A program made the position numbers and the translations under genes. Shown here in pieces: positions 47,640-55,935 of a DNA stretch of 64,000 nt. The number at the start of each line of letters is the position of its first letter. Positions within the stretch are counted from its first letter, which is position 1. The notes under the pieces are model-generated. The model was not told the DNA's origin, searched no databases, and saw nothing but the letters and a program-made list of their open reading frames with translations. Origin of the DNA: a virus; the IMG/VR virus record IMGVR_UViG_3300036832_001373, positions 83,530 to 147,529 of that record. The stretch is one strand, 5' to 3'.

Positions 47640-48428
47640 TTAGACTCCTCCTGTAAGATTTTGTCCAGAGATACCACTTCTGGGAGTGGGGATGTTAGAA
47701 TTGGAAAGCGCGGGCGACACGTCGCTCGGACTAACTAGGCCTGCCATCGCATTCGGCTGAACGTTCAATGGTGCTGTTTGCGGGACCAAACCTGGTTGTC
47801 CTGGCCCACTATATTTCACCATTTCGATTCCTAAGACCGAAATATTAGAAAAGTTCATCTCAGTAGCAGTACGTACTGCCATTGATTTTGCTTCTTCAGG
47901 AGAGCCAGCTCGGATTGAGAGGTGTTCAGTTTTGAACGAGTCTGACTCTGGAGAATTATACTGGATCTTCACAGAGAAGAGGTACATACCTCCACCTGGA
48001 GCAGCGGTGTCCAAGTCGTCAAATTCGACGAAGATTCTCTTGTGAACACTTTCTCGCATCACCCTTTCAGAGATTTTCATGACTGTGTTTCCTGTAGTTG
48101 TTACTAGTGCGTCGGTGTAGTGAGGAATGTCAACAGCTGGGAATGACACTCCTATCATATTCAGAGCCTTAGTTAGCACTTCAACCGGATTGTCAACGTA
48201 GTACTGTTTTGCTAGTGTTCTAACTAGACTTCCAGAAGATTTATCATAAAGTAGCCTAGCTACTTCATCATGATTCATAGGAGCATTTACGACATCAGTA
48301 CCAGGTTTTTGAGAAGCCATATGAACCGGAAGAGCATCGGCAAAAGCAGTGATTAACTCAAAGTCTCTTCTTGAAAAGTCATCTTGAAGAGTTTTTAGTC
48401 TATCCCAAGGACGCATTGTTGTTACCAT
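47640..48428 (-). CDS. Unknown protein (262 aa)
   Basis: Alpha/beta with DDFSRRDFELITAFADALPV, FVEFDDLDTAAPGGGMYLFS and an Ala/Ser/Pro-rich disordered tail. Start behind GAGG. No recognised domain; operon position between leader-family genes. Confidence 0.4.
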   Translation of the reverse strand: MVTTMRPWDRLKTLQDDFSRRDFELITAFADALPVHMASQKPGTDVVNAPMNHDEVARLLYDKSSGSLVRTLAKQYYVDNPVEVLTKALNMIGVSFPAVDIPHYTDALVTTTGNTVMKISERVMRESVHKRIFVEFDDLDTAAPGGGMYLFSVKIQYNSPESDSFKTEHLSIRAGSPEEAKSMAVRTATEMNFSNISVLGIEMVKYSGPGQPGLVPQTAPLNVQPNAMAGLVSPSDVSPALSNSNIPTPRSGISGQNLTGGV

Positions 48429-48438
48429 GACGTAACCT

Positions 48439-48660
48439 CTATTGTGCTATTCTGGTTAACTCTTTGACCCGATAACGTCCAGCAGGTCCATTATCTAGAG
48501 CCACTATAACTTCGAAACATCTATCTGGAGGAACGTCTGTGACGGTCCCAGCTAGTTCAGTTCCCTGAACTTTAACTCTATCTCCACGTTTTAGTGGATG
48601 TGGAAGAAACATCCATTTAGTCTCCAACAATCTCTCAGCTGGGGTAATCAAAGAGTTCAC
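48439..48660 (-). CDS. Small KOW/SH3-like protein with leader-like N-terminus (73 aa)
   Basis: MNSLITPAERLLETKW is followed by KRGDRVKVQGTELAGTVTDV and FEVIVALDNGPAGRYRVKEL, a small beta-barrel pattern of KOW/Tudor type. Such folds bind nucleic acid or protein tails. First leftward gene after the 48.7-kb endonuclease region. Confidence 0.45.
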   Translation of the reverse strand: MNSLITPAERLLETKWMFLPHPLKRGDRVKVQGTELAGTVTDVPPDRCFEVIVALDNGPAGRYRVKELTRIAQ

Positions 48661-48680
48661 TCTAGTATCCTTGATTTCTT

Positions 48681-48707
48681 AGGGAGACTTAGTCCTAGAA
48701 CGTTGAC
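48681..48707 (+). promoter_or_regulatory. 27-bp promoter-like motif before the endonuclease at 48.7 kb
   Basis: AGGGAGACTT, 8 nt, AACGTTGAC, 24 nt before the ATG at 48732; CGGAGG serves as ribosome site. Confidence 0.62.
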
Positions 48708-48731
48708 CCTTGTAAACTCGGAGGCAAAACG

Positions 48732-49244
48732 ATGTCAGAAGTAGTAACATATACAATCTATCATGCTTTTGGAGACAAAATAGGATGTACAACAAACTAT
48801 CCACATAGATGCTACCAACAAGGATTCAAAGATGGAGAATTTGAGTCTCTCAAGGAACTAGAATTTGCTAAGAAGACTCTTGATACCGATAAAATAGCTG
48901 AATTCTTAGAAAGAGACTATCAAGCTTTATATGGATATAGTTATGACGATGCTTCTTACAGAAATAATTGGGGTAATAGATCAACTCCAGAAAAGAGAAG
49001 AGAAAGAAGTAGTAAATCAGGTAAGAGAGCAGCAGAACTTGGAAAGTGTGGAATACAAAATTTTACACGAGAACAACAATCAGAATATGGGAAACTAGGA
49101 GGATTTGCGACAGGAGCAGCAGGTAGAGCGTCGATAGCTAGTCCAAACCACAGTACCAAAAAGATTCATACATGTCCTATATGTGGAAGAACAGGAAAAG
49201 TTCCTGGGATTATCCGTCACATCAAAAGTCATACTAAGATTTAG
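48732..49244 (+). CDS. GIY-YIG-like homing endonuclease (170 aa)
   Basis: TYTIYHAFGDKIGCTTNYPH with R, then ERDYQALYG (E) and YRNNWG (N). Repeats GKRAAELGKCGIQ, GKLGGFATGAAGR and ASIASPNHSTKKI precede the finger CPICGRTGKVPGIIRHIKSH. It is on the plus strand and its stop overlaps the stop of the leftward 49.2-kb gene by 4 nt, indicating insertion at the very end of that gene. Confidence 0.78.
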   Translation: MSEVVTYTIYHAFGDKIGCTTNYPHRCYQQGFKDGEFESLKELEFAKKTLDTDKIAEFLERDYQALYGYSYDDASYRNNWGNRSTPEKRRERSSKSGKRAAELGKCGIQNFTREQQSEYGKLGGFATGAAGRASIASPNHSTKKIHTCPICGRTGKVPGIIRHIKSHTKI

Positions 49245-49702
49245 TATCCGACGTCACTAGGTTTTCTAGGTTCTGGCTTCAGTTCTCTATGGTCTCCTGA
49301 ATTATTCTTCATATATTGAAGAGCCTCGTCTGGGCTACGAGCGAGGATTGACTTAACTCTACTGTAATAGTCAGCTGGACTCATTCCTTTTTTAGGAAAA
49401 TAATGGTATCTAGTACCGTTTATATTAGAGCTAATTTTATTTCCGTCAAGAGGTTCAAGTTTAAAATCTAGATCTGTAGTGTCTCTTTCATAGAAATCAA
49501 TTTCACCGAGAACTTCTAGGATAGGAGAGTCAACTACGATAGGATCGTAGTCTTCTTTCCCATTAAAATTCTTTGCGCCATAGAAAGCTCCTAGGGCCAT
49601 TTGAATACGTCTTTTCTTAGATTTTCCTCTGAAGCGAGCATCTTTGGAATGTACGAAATCGTGAATATAGGCGGAAGCTCCCATCGAGGGTTTAAGTGGC
49701 AT
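49241..49702 (-). CDS. Conserved phage protein, GASAYIHDF/GKSKKRR type (153 aa)
   Basis: The N-terminus GASAYIHDFVHSKDARFRGK followed by KKRRIQMALGAFYGAK is a motif I recognise from many phage proteins of unknown function. The C-terminal part is variable and polar (SPADYYSRVKSILARSPDEA). It lies just downstream of the lysis genes. Confidence 0.45.
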   Translation of the reverse strand: MPLKPSMGASAYIHDFVHSKDARFRGKSKKRRIQMALGAFYGAKNFNGKEDYDPIVVDSPILEVLGEIDFYERDTTDLDFKLEPLDGNKISSNINGTRYHYFPKKGMSPADYYSRVKSILARSPDEALQYMKNNSGDHRELKPEPRKPSDVGY

Positions 49703-49704
49703 AG

Positions 49705-50016
49705 CTATCTTCCAAGTTCTAGTGGACGTAAAGGAGGCAAAGGGACTATAGTAGATTCTTCAGACTGAACCCTAAAGTCTGCACCACCTTTAGGTACAAT
49801 ACAACGTGATAAGATCTCAGTAACGTATTTCTGATAGTCAGCCTGCTGTACAAGCATTGTATTCCGAAAACTAGCTGCTTGGGCTAGCGCATAGAAACAG
49901 AATACCAACAGACCTATTAAAACTACAGTTAGAGCCAATACAGCAGGCTGATCCTTTAGAATTTCTATCATACTTCTGGCAGTCTTACCAGCTTCTTCAA
50001 CAGGACCAGAGTTCAT
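49705..50016 (-). CDS. Single-span membrane protein of the lysis region (103 aa)
   Basis: Residues about 27-49 form a membrane segment (AVLALTVVLIGLLVFCFYA), followed by a polar C-terminal part with one Cys and a Pro-rich end. It begins 5 nt after the endolysin stop. Size and context fit an inner-membrane spanin or holin component, but neither is proven. Confidence 0.5.
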   Translation of the reverse strand: MNSGPVEEAGKTARSMIEILKDQPAVLALTVVLIGLLVFCFYALAQAASFRNTMLVQQADYQKYVTEILSRCIVPKGGADFRVQSEESTIVPLPPLRPLELGR

Positions 50017-50021
50017 GCTAG

Positions 50022-51764
50022 CTATCCTAAAGTATCTATGTAATCTTGAACTTGTTTGAACATATTGTCAGCATCCTGACGAAGCTCAACCTCTTTACGA
50101 TTAATCGGACCCCAGTGCTGCCTTAGACAGCGGAGTCCTATAGCACAAGTCTCTACAGCAAAAGTGGGTGACCATTTACATATTTCTTGGAAATCGTATC
50201 CATCACCAGAGCCATAAGATTTCCAGTTGGACGAAGAACAAGATACATCTTCTGAGAAGATGGATTGATAGCCTTGAGGAGAGGATACATCGTACTGATC
50301 GAAGAGATTTACGAAATCAGTACAACAGTTAGAGGCGTTCCAGGAGGTTTGGAAAAGACCAGCTTCACATGTATTTGAATCTGTATTGGAGGCAGATTGG
50401 TCTCTACCACAACAATATTGTCCCGAGCTTTCACGCATTCCCAGTCCCATGAGGAGTACGTAAAGATGTCTAAGGGTATCGATTCCTGCTTCATCATTTC
50501 TCATCCCTAGTGATACAAAATTAGAATTATAATAACTAAGAGCATCAATATCGTCATTACCAGTATTTGCCTTAGACATCTCTTTAGCAATTGGATCATT
50601 CGACTTGAACCGTCTACAGGCCTGAGCATAGGCAACTGCCATTCCTTTTACGTATCCATCTGGAGCCTGACCTCTGTCTCTCCAAGAGTAATTAGCGATT
50701 GGATGAGAGGCAGCAATATTAGAAATATGAGATACCTGACTATCTGAGAACAAGGCAGGTAGAGGTGGAGGATACGATGACAGTACAAAATCTTCGTCTA
50801 ACTGAGCCCAAGTACCTGGACCGACCATACCGTCAACACTAAGTCCTTTATCAACTTGGTACTTCTCAACTGCATCTACAGTAGCATCACCATAATCTCC
50901 ATCAACGTCACTGACTTCTAATGCAAACTGCACTTCACGGACGTTGAAGCCATAATCTCCCTTACCAATTGTAGGACGAGGCATCTCGTCTTCTGATTCA
51001 GGTGGAGCCTCTGGCTCTGGAGGCCTTTCTTGGATATTATGATAATCCTGCCCATTAACAGTTACAGGGATATTACTGTCGAGAGTAATCCTAACATAAT
51101 TTTGAGTATCTCTATCGCCACCAACGAGAAGTTTCTGACCATTAAACGTGATAATAACATTTCCATAATGTTTCGAGTCTATAACAACTCTAGATTCTTC
51201 AATCTCAGGTTCAGGAGGTTGTTCGACTGGAGGTTGTTCAGTTGGAGGCTCTTCACCGGAGATAAATTTTGAGATTGCAGCACAAATTTCATCAAATAGT
51301 CGGTGATAGTCATCAGCATCAGCTTTGCTGTCGACAAAGCAAGTTTCGATTAAGAGAGCAGGCTTTTCTGTATTGTTTAGGAAAAAGAGGTCAGTTCTTT
51401 TCTTGCCACCACGATTTGGAAACGTACCAGCAGTAGCTATTGAGGAGGAGAGACCGGAGGCCTTGGAGGATTGTGTAACGTAGAGGACTTCTGTTCCCAT
51501 TGGATTAGACGTGGTATTATAAGCGTTGAAATGAACAGATATGTCAAAATCACGAGACTGAGCATTATGATAGTTAACAATCCTGTTGAGATTTTCGGAT
51601 TGGTCATCTGATATATCGTCGTGAAAAGTTTGAACTTGAACTCCAGAGGATCTGAGCTTGGTAGCAACATTTTCTACTACTTTACGTGCTTCATCTACCT
51701 CATCGAGGTAGCCAGACGCACCTCTTATGTATTTACCGTGTCCGGAAGAGATGACGAGTTTCAT
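50022..51764 (-). CDS. Endolysin: amidase_3, peptidoglycan-binding domain and lysozyme-like domain
   Basis: 580 residues from ATG 51764 behind AAGGA. Residues 1-175 are an N-acetylmuramoyl-L-alanine amidase: VISSGHGKY (H9), FDISVHFNAY (H78) and PALLIETCFVD (E140). After a Pro/Glu linker and a beta segment, residues about 275-330 are a PG_binding_1 domain (GFNVREVQFALEVSDVDGDY, DGMVGPGTWAQL). The last 230 residues contain MGLGMRESSGQYCCGRD and CEAGLFQTSWN, a transglycosylase/lysozyme-like region with many cysteines. Two predicted catalytic domains in one lysin. Releases progeny by wall degradation. Confidence 0.82.
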   Translation of the reverse strand: MKLVISSGHGKYIRGASGYLDEVDEARKVVENVATKLRSSGVQVQTFHDDISDDQSENLNRIVNYHNAQSRDFDISVHFNAYNTTSNPMGTEVLYVTQSSKASGLSSSIATAGTFPNRGGKKRTDLFFLNNTEKPALLIETCFVDSKADADDYHRLFDEICAAISKFISGEEPPTEQPPVEQPPEPEIEESRVVIDSKHYGNVIITFNGQKLLVGGDRDTQNYVRITLDSNIPVTVNGQDYHNIQERPPEPEAPPESEDEMPRPTIGKGDYGFNVREVQFALEVSDVDGDYGDATVDAVEKYQVDKGLSVDGMVGPGTWAQLDEDFVLSSYPPPLPALFSDSQVSHISNIAASHPIANYSWRDRGQAPDGYVKGMAVAYAQACRRFKSNDPIAKEMSKANTGNDDIDALSYYNSNFVSLGMRNDEAGIDTLRHLYVLLMGLGMRESSGQYCCGRDQSASNTDSNTCEAGLFQTSWNASNCCTDFVNLFDQYDVSSPQGYQSIFSEDVSCSSSNWKSYGSGDGYDFQEICKWSPTFAVETCAIGLRCLRQHWGPINRKEVELRQDADNMFKQVQDYIDTLG

Positions 51765-51769
51765 TAGAA

Positions 51770-52132
51770 TTATTCCTTCTTGACGCAAGCTTCATCCTTT
51801 GGATATCGACCACAGAATGAAGCAGCTTGATCTTTGATCCACTCGCGCGCATCATCTTGATTCATACTACGCCAGGTGGCAGCCGGATGAGTAGTAGTAG
51901 TTGGACGAGTTACAGTAACTACACGGACACGAGGAACTGGCTTAGGGTCAGAATGATGAACTACAGGTTTTTCAGTATGTCGTTTTTCAGTATGTCTAGA
52001 ACGATGACGTGGCTCTGGAGTTGGTCGCTGTTGTTGTTGACAAGACCAGTCAAAGCACCAAGATTGGTACTGAGGGTAGTACTGAGCTTGAGCAGGAGTA
52101 GTTAGAAGAGCTAGGAGTAGAAAGTTTTTCAT
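51770..52132 (-). CDS. Exported protein with signal peptide, lysis cassette (120 aa)
   Basis: MKNFLLLALLTTPAQA is a Sec signal with an AQA cleavage site and no lipobox. The mature part is Gln/His/Arg/Pro-rich with four cysteines (WCFDWSC; FCGRYPKDEAC). It starts 5 nt before the endolysin region and overlaps the previous gene by 4 nt. A periplasmic lysis accessory is likely; a lipoprotein o-spanin is excluded by the missing Cys +1. Confidence 0.55.
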   Translation of the reverse strand: MKNFLLLALLTTPAQAQYYPQYQSWCFDWSCQQQQRPTPEPRHRSRHTEKRHTEKPVVHHSDPKPVPRVRVVTVTRPTTTTHPAATWRSMNQDDAREWIKDQAASFCGRYPKDEACVKKE

Positions 52133-52404
52133 TTATCTACTACATCTATGTTGAAGAGTTTTGAGAGGTCTTCACCTGGAGGTAGGTATTTGCTATACGG
52201 ATCTTTGGTTTTTCCTTTGAGATCCACCTTCTGGAGAGCGTATCCTCTTTTACCTTTAACCATCATATGAGGTTCACCATTAATCACAGTTACTTTGTAG
52301 CCTGGATCTTCTTCTTTAGGCTTGGCAATTTTAGACGTAGGAGGAGTCGTCTTTTCAGCCTTTTCTACAAGTTCTCGAATAATAGAAAGAATTCTACTTT
52401 GCAT
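52129..52404 (-). CDS. Leader-family protein (91 aa)
   Basis: MQSRILSIIRELVEKAEK is one of the clearest leaders (IIRELVE). A Pro/Lys linker leads to a small beta unit (YKVTVINGEPHMMVKGKRGY). It overlaps both neighbours (4 and 11 nt). Confidence 0.5.
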   Translation of the reverse strand: MQSRILSIIRELVEKAEKTTPPTSKIAKPKEEDPGYKVTVINGEPHMMVKGKRGYALQKVDLKGKTKDPYSKYLPPGEDLSKLFNIDVVDK

Positions 52405-52567
52405 AAAGATCGTCCTTCTTTTTTACTGGAATATACGTATCTCCGTCATATTTACGTCGTTTATTATAGAAAGTTGTTCTACAGTTGGAAGAACAAAACT
52501 TAGTTCTATCTGAGCGAGTTCTTAGAACTGCTTTACACTGGGGGCAGACTTTAGAGATCTTAGTCAT
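52394..52567 (-). CDS. Small zinc-finger protein (57 aa)
   Basis: From ATG 52567 behind GAGGA (a GTG 12 nt upstream is less likely): VCPQCKAVLRTRSDRTKFCS followed by NCRTTFYNKRRKY, a CxxC...CxxxC metal site of the kind found in DNA- or RNA-binding mini-proteins. Confidence 0.55.
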   Translation of the reverse strand: MTKISKVCPQCKAVLRTRSDRTKFCSSNCRTTFYNKRRKYDGDTYIPVKKKDDLYAK

Positions 52568-52679
52568 GGTTTTCCTCACATTGTTGTTTTCTACGGTATC
52601 TTACATAGATACCTACAGCTATTCCTAGGGGTATCTGAAGCAGCAGCCAGAGTACTATGAAGCTGATCCAGAATTGCAA
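52560..52679 (-). CDS. Possible 39-residue membrane protein with TTG start
   Basis: Frame from TTG 52679: QFWISFIVLWLLLQIPLGIA then VGIYVRYRRKQQCEENHD, a clear membrane span with basic cytoplasmic tail. The stop overlaps the zinc-finger ATG. Start codon and ribosome site are weak, but the frame fits the gap between two coupled genes. Confidence 0.4.
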   Translation of the reverse strand: MQFWISFIVLWLLLQIPLGIAVGIYVRYRRKQQCEENHD

Positions 52680-53014
52680 GAAGAAGAAGAGTTCCCTCTA
52701 GAAGAGACAACTTTAACTTCACCACTGTCTACGAAGAAGTTTGTCTTACAGACTTCACAAGAAATAGGACCTGAGAATGTAAGATCATGTAGAAATTTAC
52801 CGGAGAATTCCCAACGACCACGATTAGGAGAAAGTTGTGGGGATACGTCTGGTCTCCAACAAATAATGTAGTGAGGAGTTTCAAATTGAGTGCAGGATGG
52901 ACAACGGAAACGTATCCCAGATACTCTGGAGGAGAGAATTGTATCTGAGATAGCCATCCAGGCGTCTTTAGATACAAGGCGAAGAAATTCTGGTTCCAAT
53001 TCTTCCAATTTCAT
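52655..53014 (-). CDS. Zinc-binding phage protein (DUF6527-like)
   Basis: 119 residues: FRCPSCTQFETPHYIICWRP, then NRGRWEFSGKFLHDLTFSGP and SCEVCKTNFFVDSGEV. The CxxC...HxI-x-W...GRW...L-x-DLT...CxxC-x(2)-F-x-V layout matches a family common in phages and proteobacteria (I recall it as DUF6527). Ser-rich tail. It overlaps the next gene by 4 nt. Confidence 0.5.
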   Translation of the reverse strand: MKLEELEPEFLRLVSKDAWMAISDTILSSRVSGIRFRCPSCTQFETPHYIICWRPDVSPQLSPNRGRWEFSGKFLHDLTFSGPISCEVCKTNFFVDSGEVKVVSSRGNSSSSCNSGSAS

Positions 53015-53325
53015 AGAAAAGATTTAGCTCGCTTTAGAGCTGCTCCACAAGTCCAACGATTTGATATACGAGAGAAGAGGCTACCTTCGGCTACAGTGTT
53101 AAAGTGTGGAGGAAGAGGAACTGGAGTGGAGCCTGAGCGCTCATGCCAGTATTCTTTATTTATTACAGGGTTAGAGATACCTTTACTTTTCAGAAACTGA
53201 CAGAGGAGACAATTTTGAGAGTCGAAGTACGTATACTCTTGATTAGCTGGCTGAGTTTCTAGCCAAGATATCAGATCTTGGAGAGAAGATTGTAGAGGGT
53301 TATCCCAGGAAGGATTATACAACAT
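53011..53325 (-). CDS. Conserved-type small protein, unknown (104 aa)
   Basis: LQSSLQDLISWLETQPANQE and YFDSQNCLLCQFLKSKGI resemble a phage family with 'WLE-QP-Y-Y-D...NCL-x-QY' of unknown function. Overlaps the zinc-binding gene by 4 nt. Confidence 0.42.
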   Translation of the reverse strand: MLYNPSWDNPLQSSLQDLISWLETQPANQEYTYFDSQNCLLCQFLKSKGISNPVINKEYWHERSGSTPVPLPPHFNTVAEGSLFSRISNRWTCGAALKRAKSFL

Positions 53326-53331
53326 TGAGTA

Positions 53332-53589
53332 TTACTCCGATTTTTCTAGCTCTCTTTCTAGAGAGACTTGGAGAATTTCTTCTAAATCGCCATGAAAGCG
53401 AGTTAGAATACCTGAGGAGTCTGTAGACCAGGGAGAGGTAGAGGCGTACTCTAGATGTTGATTTGAGGCAACTTTAGACCGAGATTTATTACAAGAAGTA
53501 CAGAACCGAGTCGACACATCAGAACGAGGACCTGAACAAATTTCACAGACAAAGTTAAACCTAAACGTACCAGCAGAACTAGATCTCAT
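53332..53589 (-). CDS. Small CxxC zinc-type protein (85 aa)
   Basis: From ATG 53589 (a GTG 21 nt upstream would overlap the previous stop): FVCEICSGPRSDVSTRFCTS followed by CNKSRSK forms a four-Cys site. The acidic helical C-terminus reads GDLEEILQVSLERELEKSE. Function unknown. Confidence 0.45.
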   Translation of the reverse strand: MRSSSAGTFRFNFVCEICSGPRSDVSTRFCTSCNKSRSKVASNQHLEYASTSPWSTDSSGILTRFHGDLEEILQVSLERELEKSE

Positions 53590-53590
53590 T

Positions 53591-54184
53591 TCAGAGAACT
53601 TCGTAGACACCAGAGGCTGTAATCGTTATAGTTCTAGCAGCGTTAGCGTAAGAGTTAATCCCATAGGCAGCAGGTACACTACTAGTTTGGTCTGCTATCC
53701 CTTGAGGAGATAGAATTACAGAAGTAGCAGAAGCTGCACCATAACCTGTAAGAGATACCGAGAAAGGAGTAGACGAAATAAAAGAAGTCCCCATAAAAGA
53801 CCCATTCACCGTAAATGAAGAGACTGGAGGAAGAGAAGGTATTCCAACTTGAAGAAGTGCTTGTCCACTACCAGTAGAGAAAACAATGTCACCTCTAATC
53901 TCAAAGAGAACGAATTCTGAAGAGAGACGACGATAACGTCCAGTGACAGTATTAGAAGCTATTGCTAGACCGGTACCATAACCGTTTAATAAGACTAGAG
54001 CCAAGGATGGAGTATAGGGGATCCAAGATTTAGTTTGGTAAAGGAGTTTACCACCAACGTCAAGATCAGATGAAGTAGTAATAGTACCAGTAGCGACAGA
54101 GTCAACTACAATGTTACCAGAAGGTTTATCAGTGAATGAGTCACCTGGTGTACACCAGTAATTGGACCAAAGAAAAACACCCAT
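53591..54184 (-). CDS. Fibre/appendage-like beta protein (197 aa)
   Basis: Ser/Thr/Gly-rich with NIVVDSVATGTITTSSDLDV and a C-terminal half typical of fibre head domains (RYRRLSSEFVLFEIRGDIVF, ARTITITASGVYEVL). No leader. Probably a virion surface protein. Confidence 0.5.
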   Translation of the reverse strand: MGVFLWSNYWCTPGDSFTDKPSGNIVVDSVATGTITTSSDLDVGGKLLYQTKSWIPYTPSLALVLLNGYGTGLAIASNTVTGRYRRLSSEFVLFEIRGDIVFSTGSGQALLQVGIPSLPPVSSFTVNGSFMGTSFISSTPFSVSLTGYGAASATSVILSPQGIADQTSSVPAAYGINSYANAARTITITASGVYEVL

Positions 54185-54187
54185 GAG

Positions 54188-54622
54188 TTAAAAATCAGCT
54201 CCAGTTACTGTTACTAGGATAGAATTGGAGCCTGAGACTGCTGCTATAGCCATTTTGCCCTGAAGTACGTCGGTTGGATTAAGGAATATGTACGGCTGAG
54301 ACGAGTTGTCTTGAGCCAGATGAGTAAGTTTCTGAAGTAGATTTATACCCATAGCTCCAGATGTGAGTCCAGAGTTTGGAGGTATCGATACAGTTCCAAT
54401 AGGAATAAATCCTAGGGTAGGATCAGTTATTCCAATTTGGAAATCATGAGCGGCGGTATCTGAGGAAGACACATAAATAGCAAAAACTTTAGAAGGAGTC
54501 TGCTGTTGAGTGTAGAATCCACCTAGAGCTAGAGTTTTAAGGTTGAGGCCATCTGCGAGGACAAACTTTTGTTTTTGATTCCATGGAAGTTGGAGTGCAG
54601 TCGGGACTGGAGAGGTAGCCAA
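54188..54622 (-). CDS. Virion-type beta protein (144 aa)
   Basis: Predicted all-beta (KVFAIYVSSSDTAAHDFQIG, FIPIGTVSIPPNSGLTSGAM, ending ILVTVTGADF). It begins 3 nt after the previous gene's stop. Likely a structural partner of the adjoining fibre-like protein. Confidence 0.42.
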   Translation of the reverse strand: MATSPVPTALQLPWNQKQKFVLADGLNLKTLALGGFYTQQQTPSKVFAIYVSSSDTAAHDFQIGITDPTLGFIPIGTVSIPPNSGLTSGAMGINLLQKLTHLAQDNSSQPYIFLNPTDVLQGKMAIAAVSGSNSILVTVTGADF

Positions 54623-54627
54623 GGTAG

Positions 54628-54891
54628 TTACCTTCGTTTGTGACGGATTAAGTTCATAGCTGAGTGGATCTTAGCTTTATGGGATGGCGACATATTCTTT
54701 CCAGAACGATTTATGACAAACTGGAGGTAGCGAAGTATAGACCCAGTGGATTTATGCTTATTGTGAGAGAGAATAGCTCGAGCCATGGCTTTAGGAGATT
54801 TATCGTGACCGAGGGTTCCTGAGGGACCTTCGTTAACAGAGGAAGAAGTAACTCCTTGAATCCATCCTTCAACTTGGAGAACATGACTCAA
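54628..54891 (-). CDS. Basic leader-family protein (87 aa)
   Basis: MSHVLQVEGWIQGV starts with a leader-like VLQVE. The body is strongly basic and helical (KSPKAMARAILSHNKHKSTG, HSAMNLIRHKRR), compatible with DNA contact inside the head. Overlaps the upstream gene by 4 nt. Confidence 0.45.
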   Translation of the reverse strand: MSHVLQVEGWIQGVTSSSVNEGPSGTLGHDKSPKAMARAILSHNKHKSTGSILRYLQFVINRSGKNMSPSHKAKIHSAMNLIRHKRR

Positions 54892-55085
54892 AGGGATTTT
54901 TTCACCTCAGGATTTTTCACTGAGATTAGAGTTCTCATCTCTTCTTCAGAAACTGGATAATGTTTTATCTGTTTTTCGGATTCAGTCATAGTGATGAATA
55001 GAGGGTCTCGAAGGATGGATGAACATTCTAGAACGAGCCACCCTCTAGGCCATTTATCGAGAGGAGTATCTAGGGGATGAGCCAT
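54888..55085 (-). CDS. Unknown small protein (65 aa)
   Basis: LDKWPRGWLVLECSSILRDP then a charged helical C-terminus. Coupled by overlap to the basic leader protein. No family recognised. Confidence 0.38.
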   Translation of the reverse strand: MAHPLDTPLDKWPRGWLVLECSSILRDPLFITMTESEKQIKHYPVSEEEMRTLISVKNPEVKKSL

Positions 55086-55089
55086 AATT

Positions 55090-55362
55090 TTAACTTTCTA
55101 CGGGCTTTATAGCACAAACTTGGAAACTCGGTAGCTCTTTTACTTTAGTGTACATTTGATAGAACTCACCAGCAATCTGGTATAGTTCGATGGCTGTCAT
55201 TGTAGGTGGATGTTCTATAAGAAGATCAAGTCCACAACAAGGGAGTCCTAGTGTTAATTGAGTTGTGATTTCACCATCCTTACCGACTTCCCAACCACGT
55301 AGGCGAGGATAGTGGTGTTGTTTGTAGGTATGCATAGGCAGGTTAGTCTTTATTGGTTCCAT
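55090..55362 (-). CDS. Unknown small protein (90 aa)
   Basis: HHYPRLRGWEVGKDGEITTQ and a helical acidic region (MTAIELYQIAGEFYQMYTKV). Start codon overlaps the previous stop by 1 nt. No family recognised. Confidence 0.38.
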   Translation of the reverse strand: MEPIKTNLPMHTYKQHHYPRLRGWEVGKDGEITTQLTLGLPCCGLDLLIEHPPTMTAIELYQIAGEFYQMYTKVKELPSFQVCAIKPVES

Positions 55363-55637
55363 TAGGAGACATCTACATAGTTATTGCCAATAGGCTGTGT
55401 GAGATCTGCTGGAGTTAGAGCTGAGGTGAGTAGTACTTTACATCGACCAGGCTCAGCAGCCATGAGATCTTGAGAAGCAGTTGTTGGAACTGGATAGATG
55501 GAAGGGCTGAGGAGACGTGGTTGGTCAGGGAGCCGACCTAAAACCTGTTTAGTTACATCAGTTCCAAGAACATATCCTGGATCAGTTACCTGAGCATCAC
55601 GCATAACAATGTAGCCTTTACCTTGAGTGTAGTGCAT
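55362..55637 (-). CDS. Tandem paralogue A of a small unknown protein (91 aa)
   Basis: Shares the frame GLGVTVLRDAQ/GKGYIVMRDAQ, then D-P-x-x-V-x-G-x-D-V/I-T-x-Q-V-L, P-x-x-PRL, PGRC, and LTPADLTQPIGNNYVDVS at the end, with the next gene upstream. No known motif beyond this. Confidence 0.45.
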   Translation of the reverse strand: MHYTQGKGYIVMRDAQVTDPGYVLGTDVTKQVLGRLPDQPRLLSPSIYPVPTTASQDLMAAEPGRCKVLLTSALTPADLTQPIGNNYVDVS

Positions 55638-55653
55638 GTCGGTACTCCTAGAG

Positions 55654-55920
55654 TTAGGAATTGTCTACATAATCTGGAGGCAGTGGCTGAGTTATATCAG
55701 CAGGAAGTAGGTCTGCTGTGGGTACCACAAAGCATCTACCTGGTGTAGGAGGGACAATGCCTTGAGGAGGGATAGGAAGGACGAAGGAGTTAACTAGACG
55801 TGGATCGTGTGGATCCTGAACTAGTACTTGTATAGTGATATCTGAGCCAGGTACTACGTCTGGATCATCTTCTTGAGCATCTCGGAGAACAGTAACTCCA
55901 AGTCCATTATAGGTATGCAT
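55654..55920 (-). CDS. Tandem paralogue B of a small unknown protein (88 aa)
   Basis: Duplicate of the preceding entry: LGVTVLRDAQEDDPDVVPGS and the PGRC and LLPADITQPLPPDYVDNS ends align. About half of the residues are identical by eye, so the duplication is not recent. Confidence 0.45.
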   Translation of the reverse strand: MHTYNGLGVTVLRDAQEDDPDVVPGSDITIQVLVQDPHDPRLVNSFVLPIPPQGIVPPTPGRCFVVPTADLLPADITQPLPPDYVDNS

Positions 55921-55935
55921 CTTAGATTCCCTCGT

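Noticed and set aside
47408-47677. Frame starting VSLDKILQEE, which looks like another leader protein
   Set aside because: It overlaps two well-supported genes out of frame; the body is Arg/Ser low-complexity, and AGGAGGAG places translation at the 47637 ATG in the other frame.
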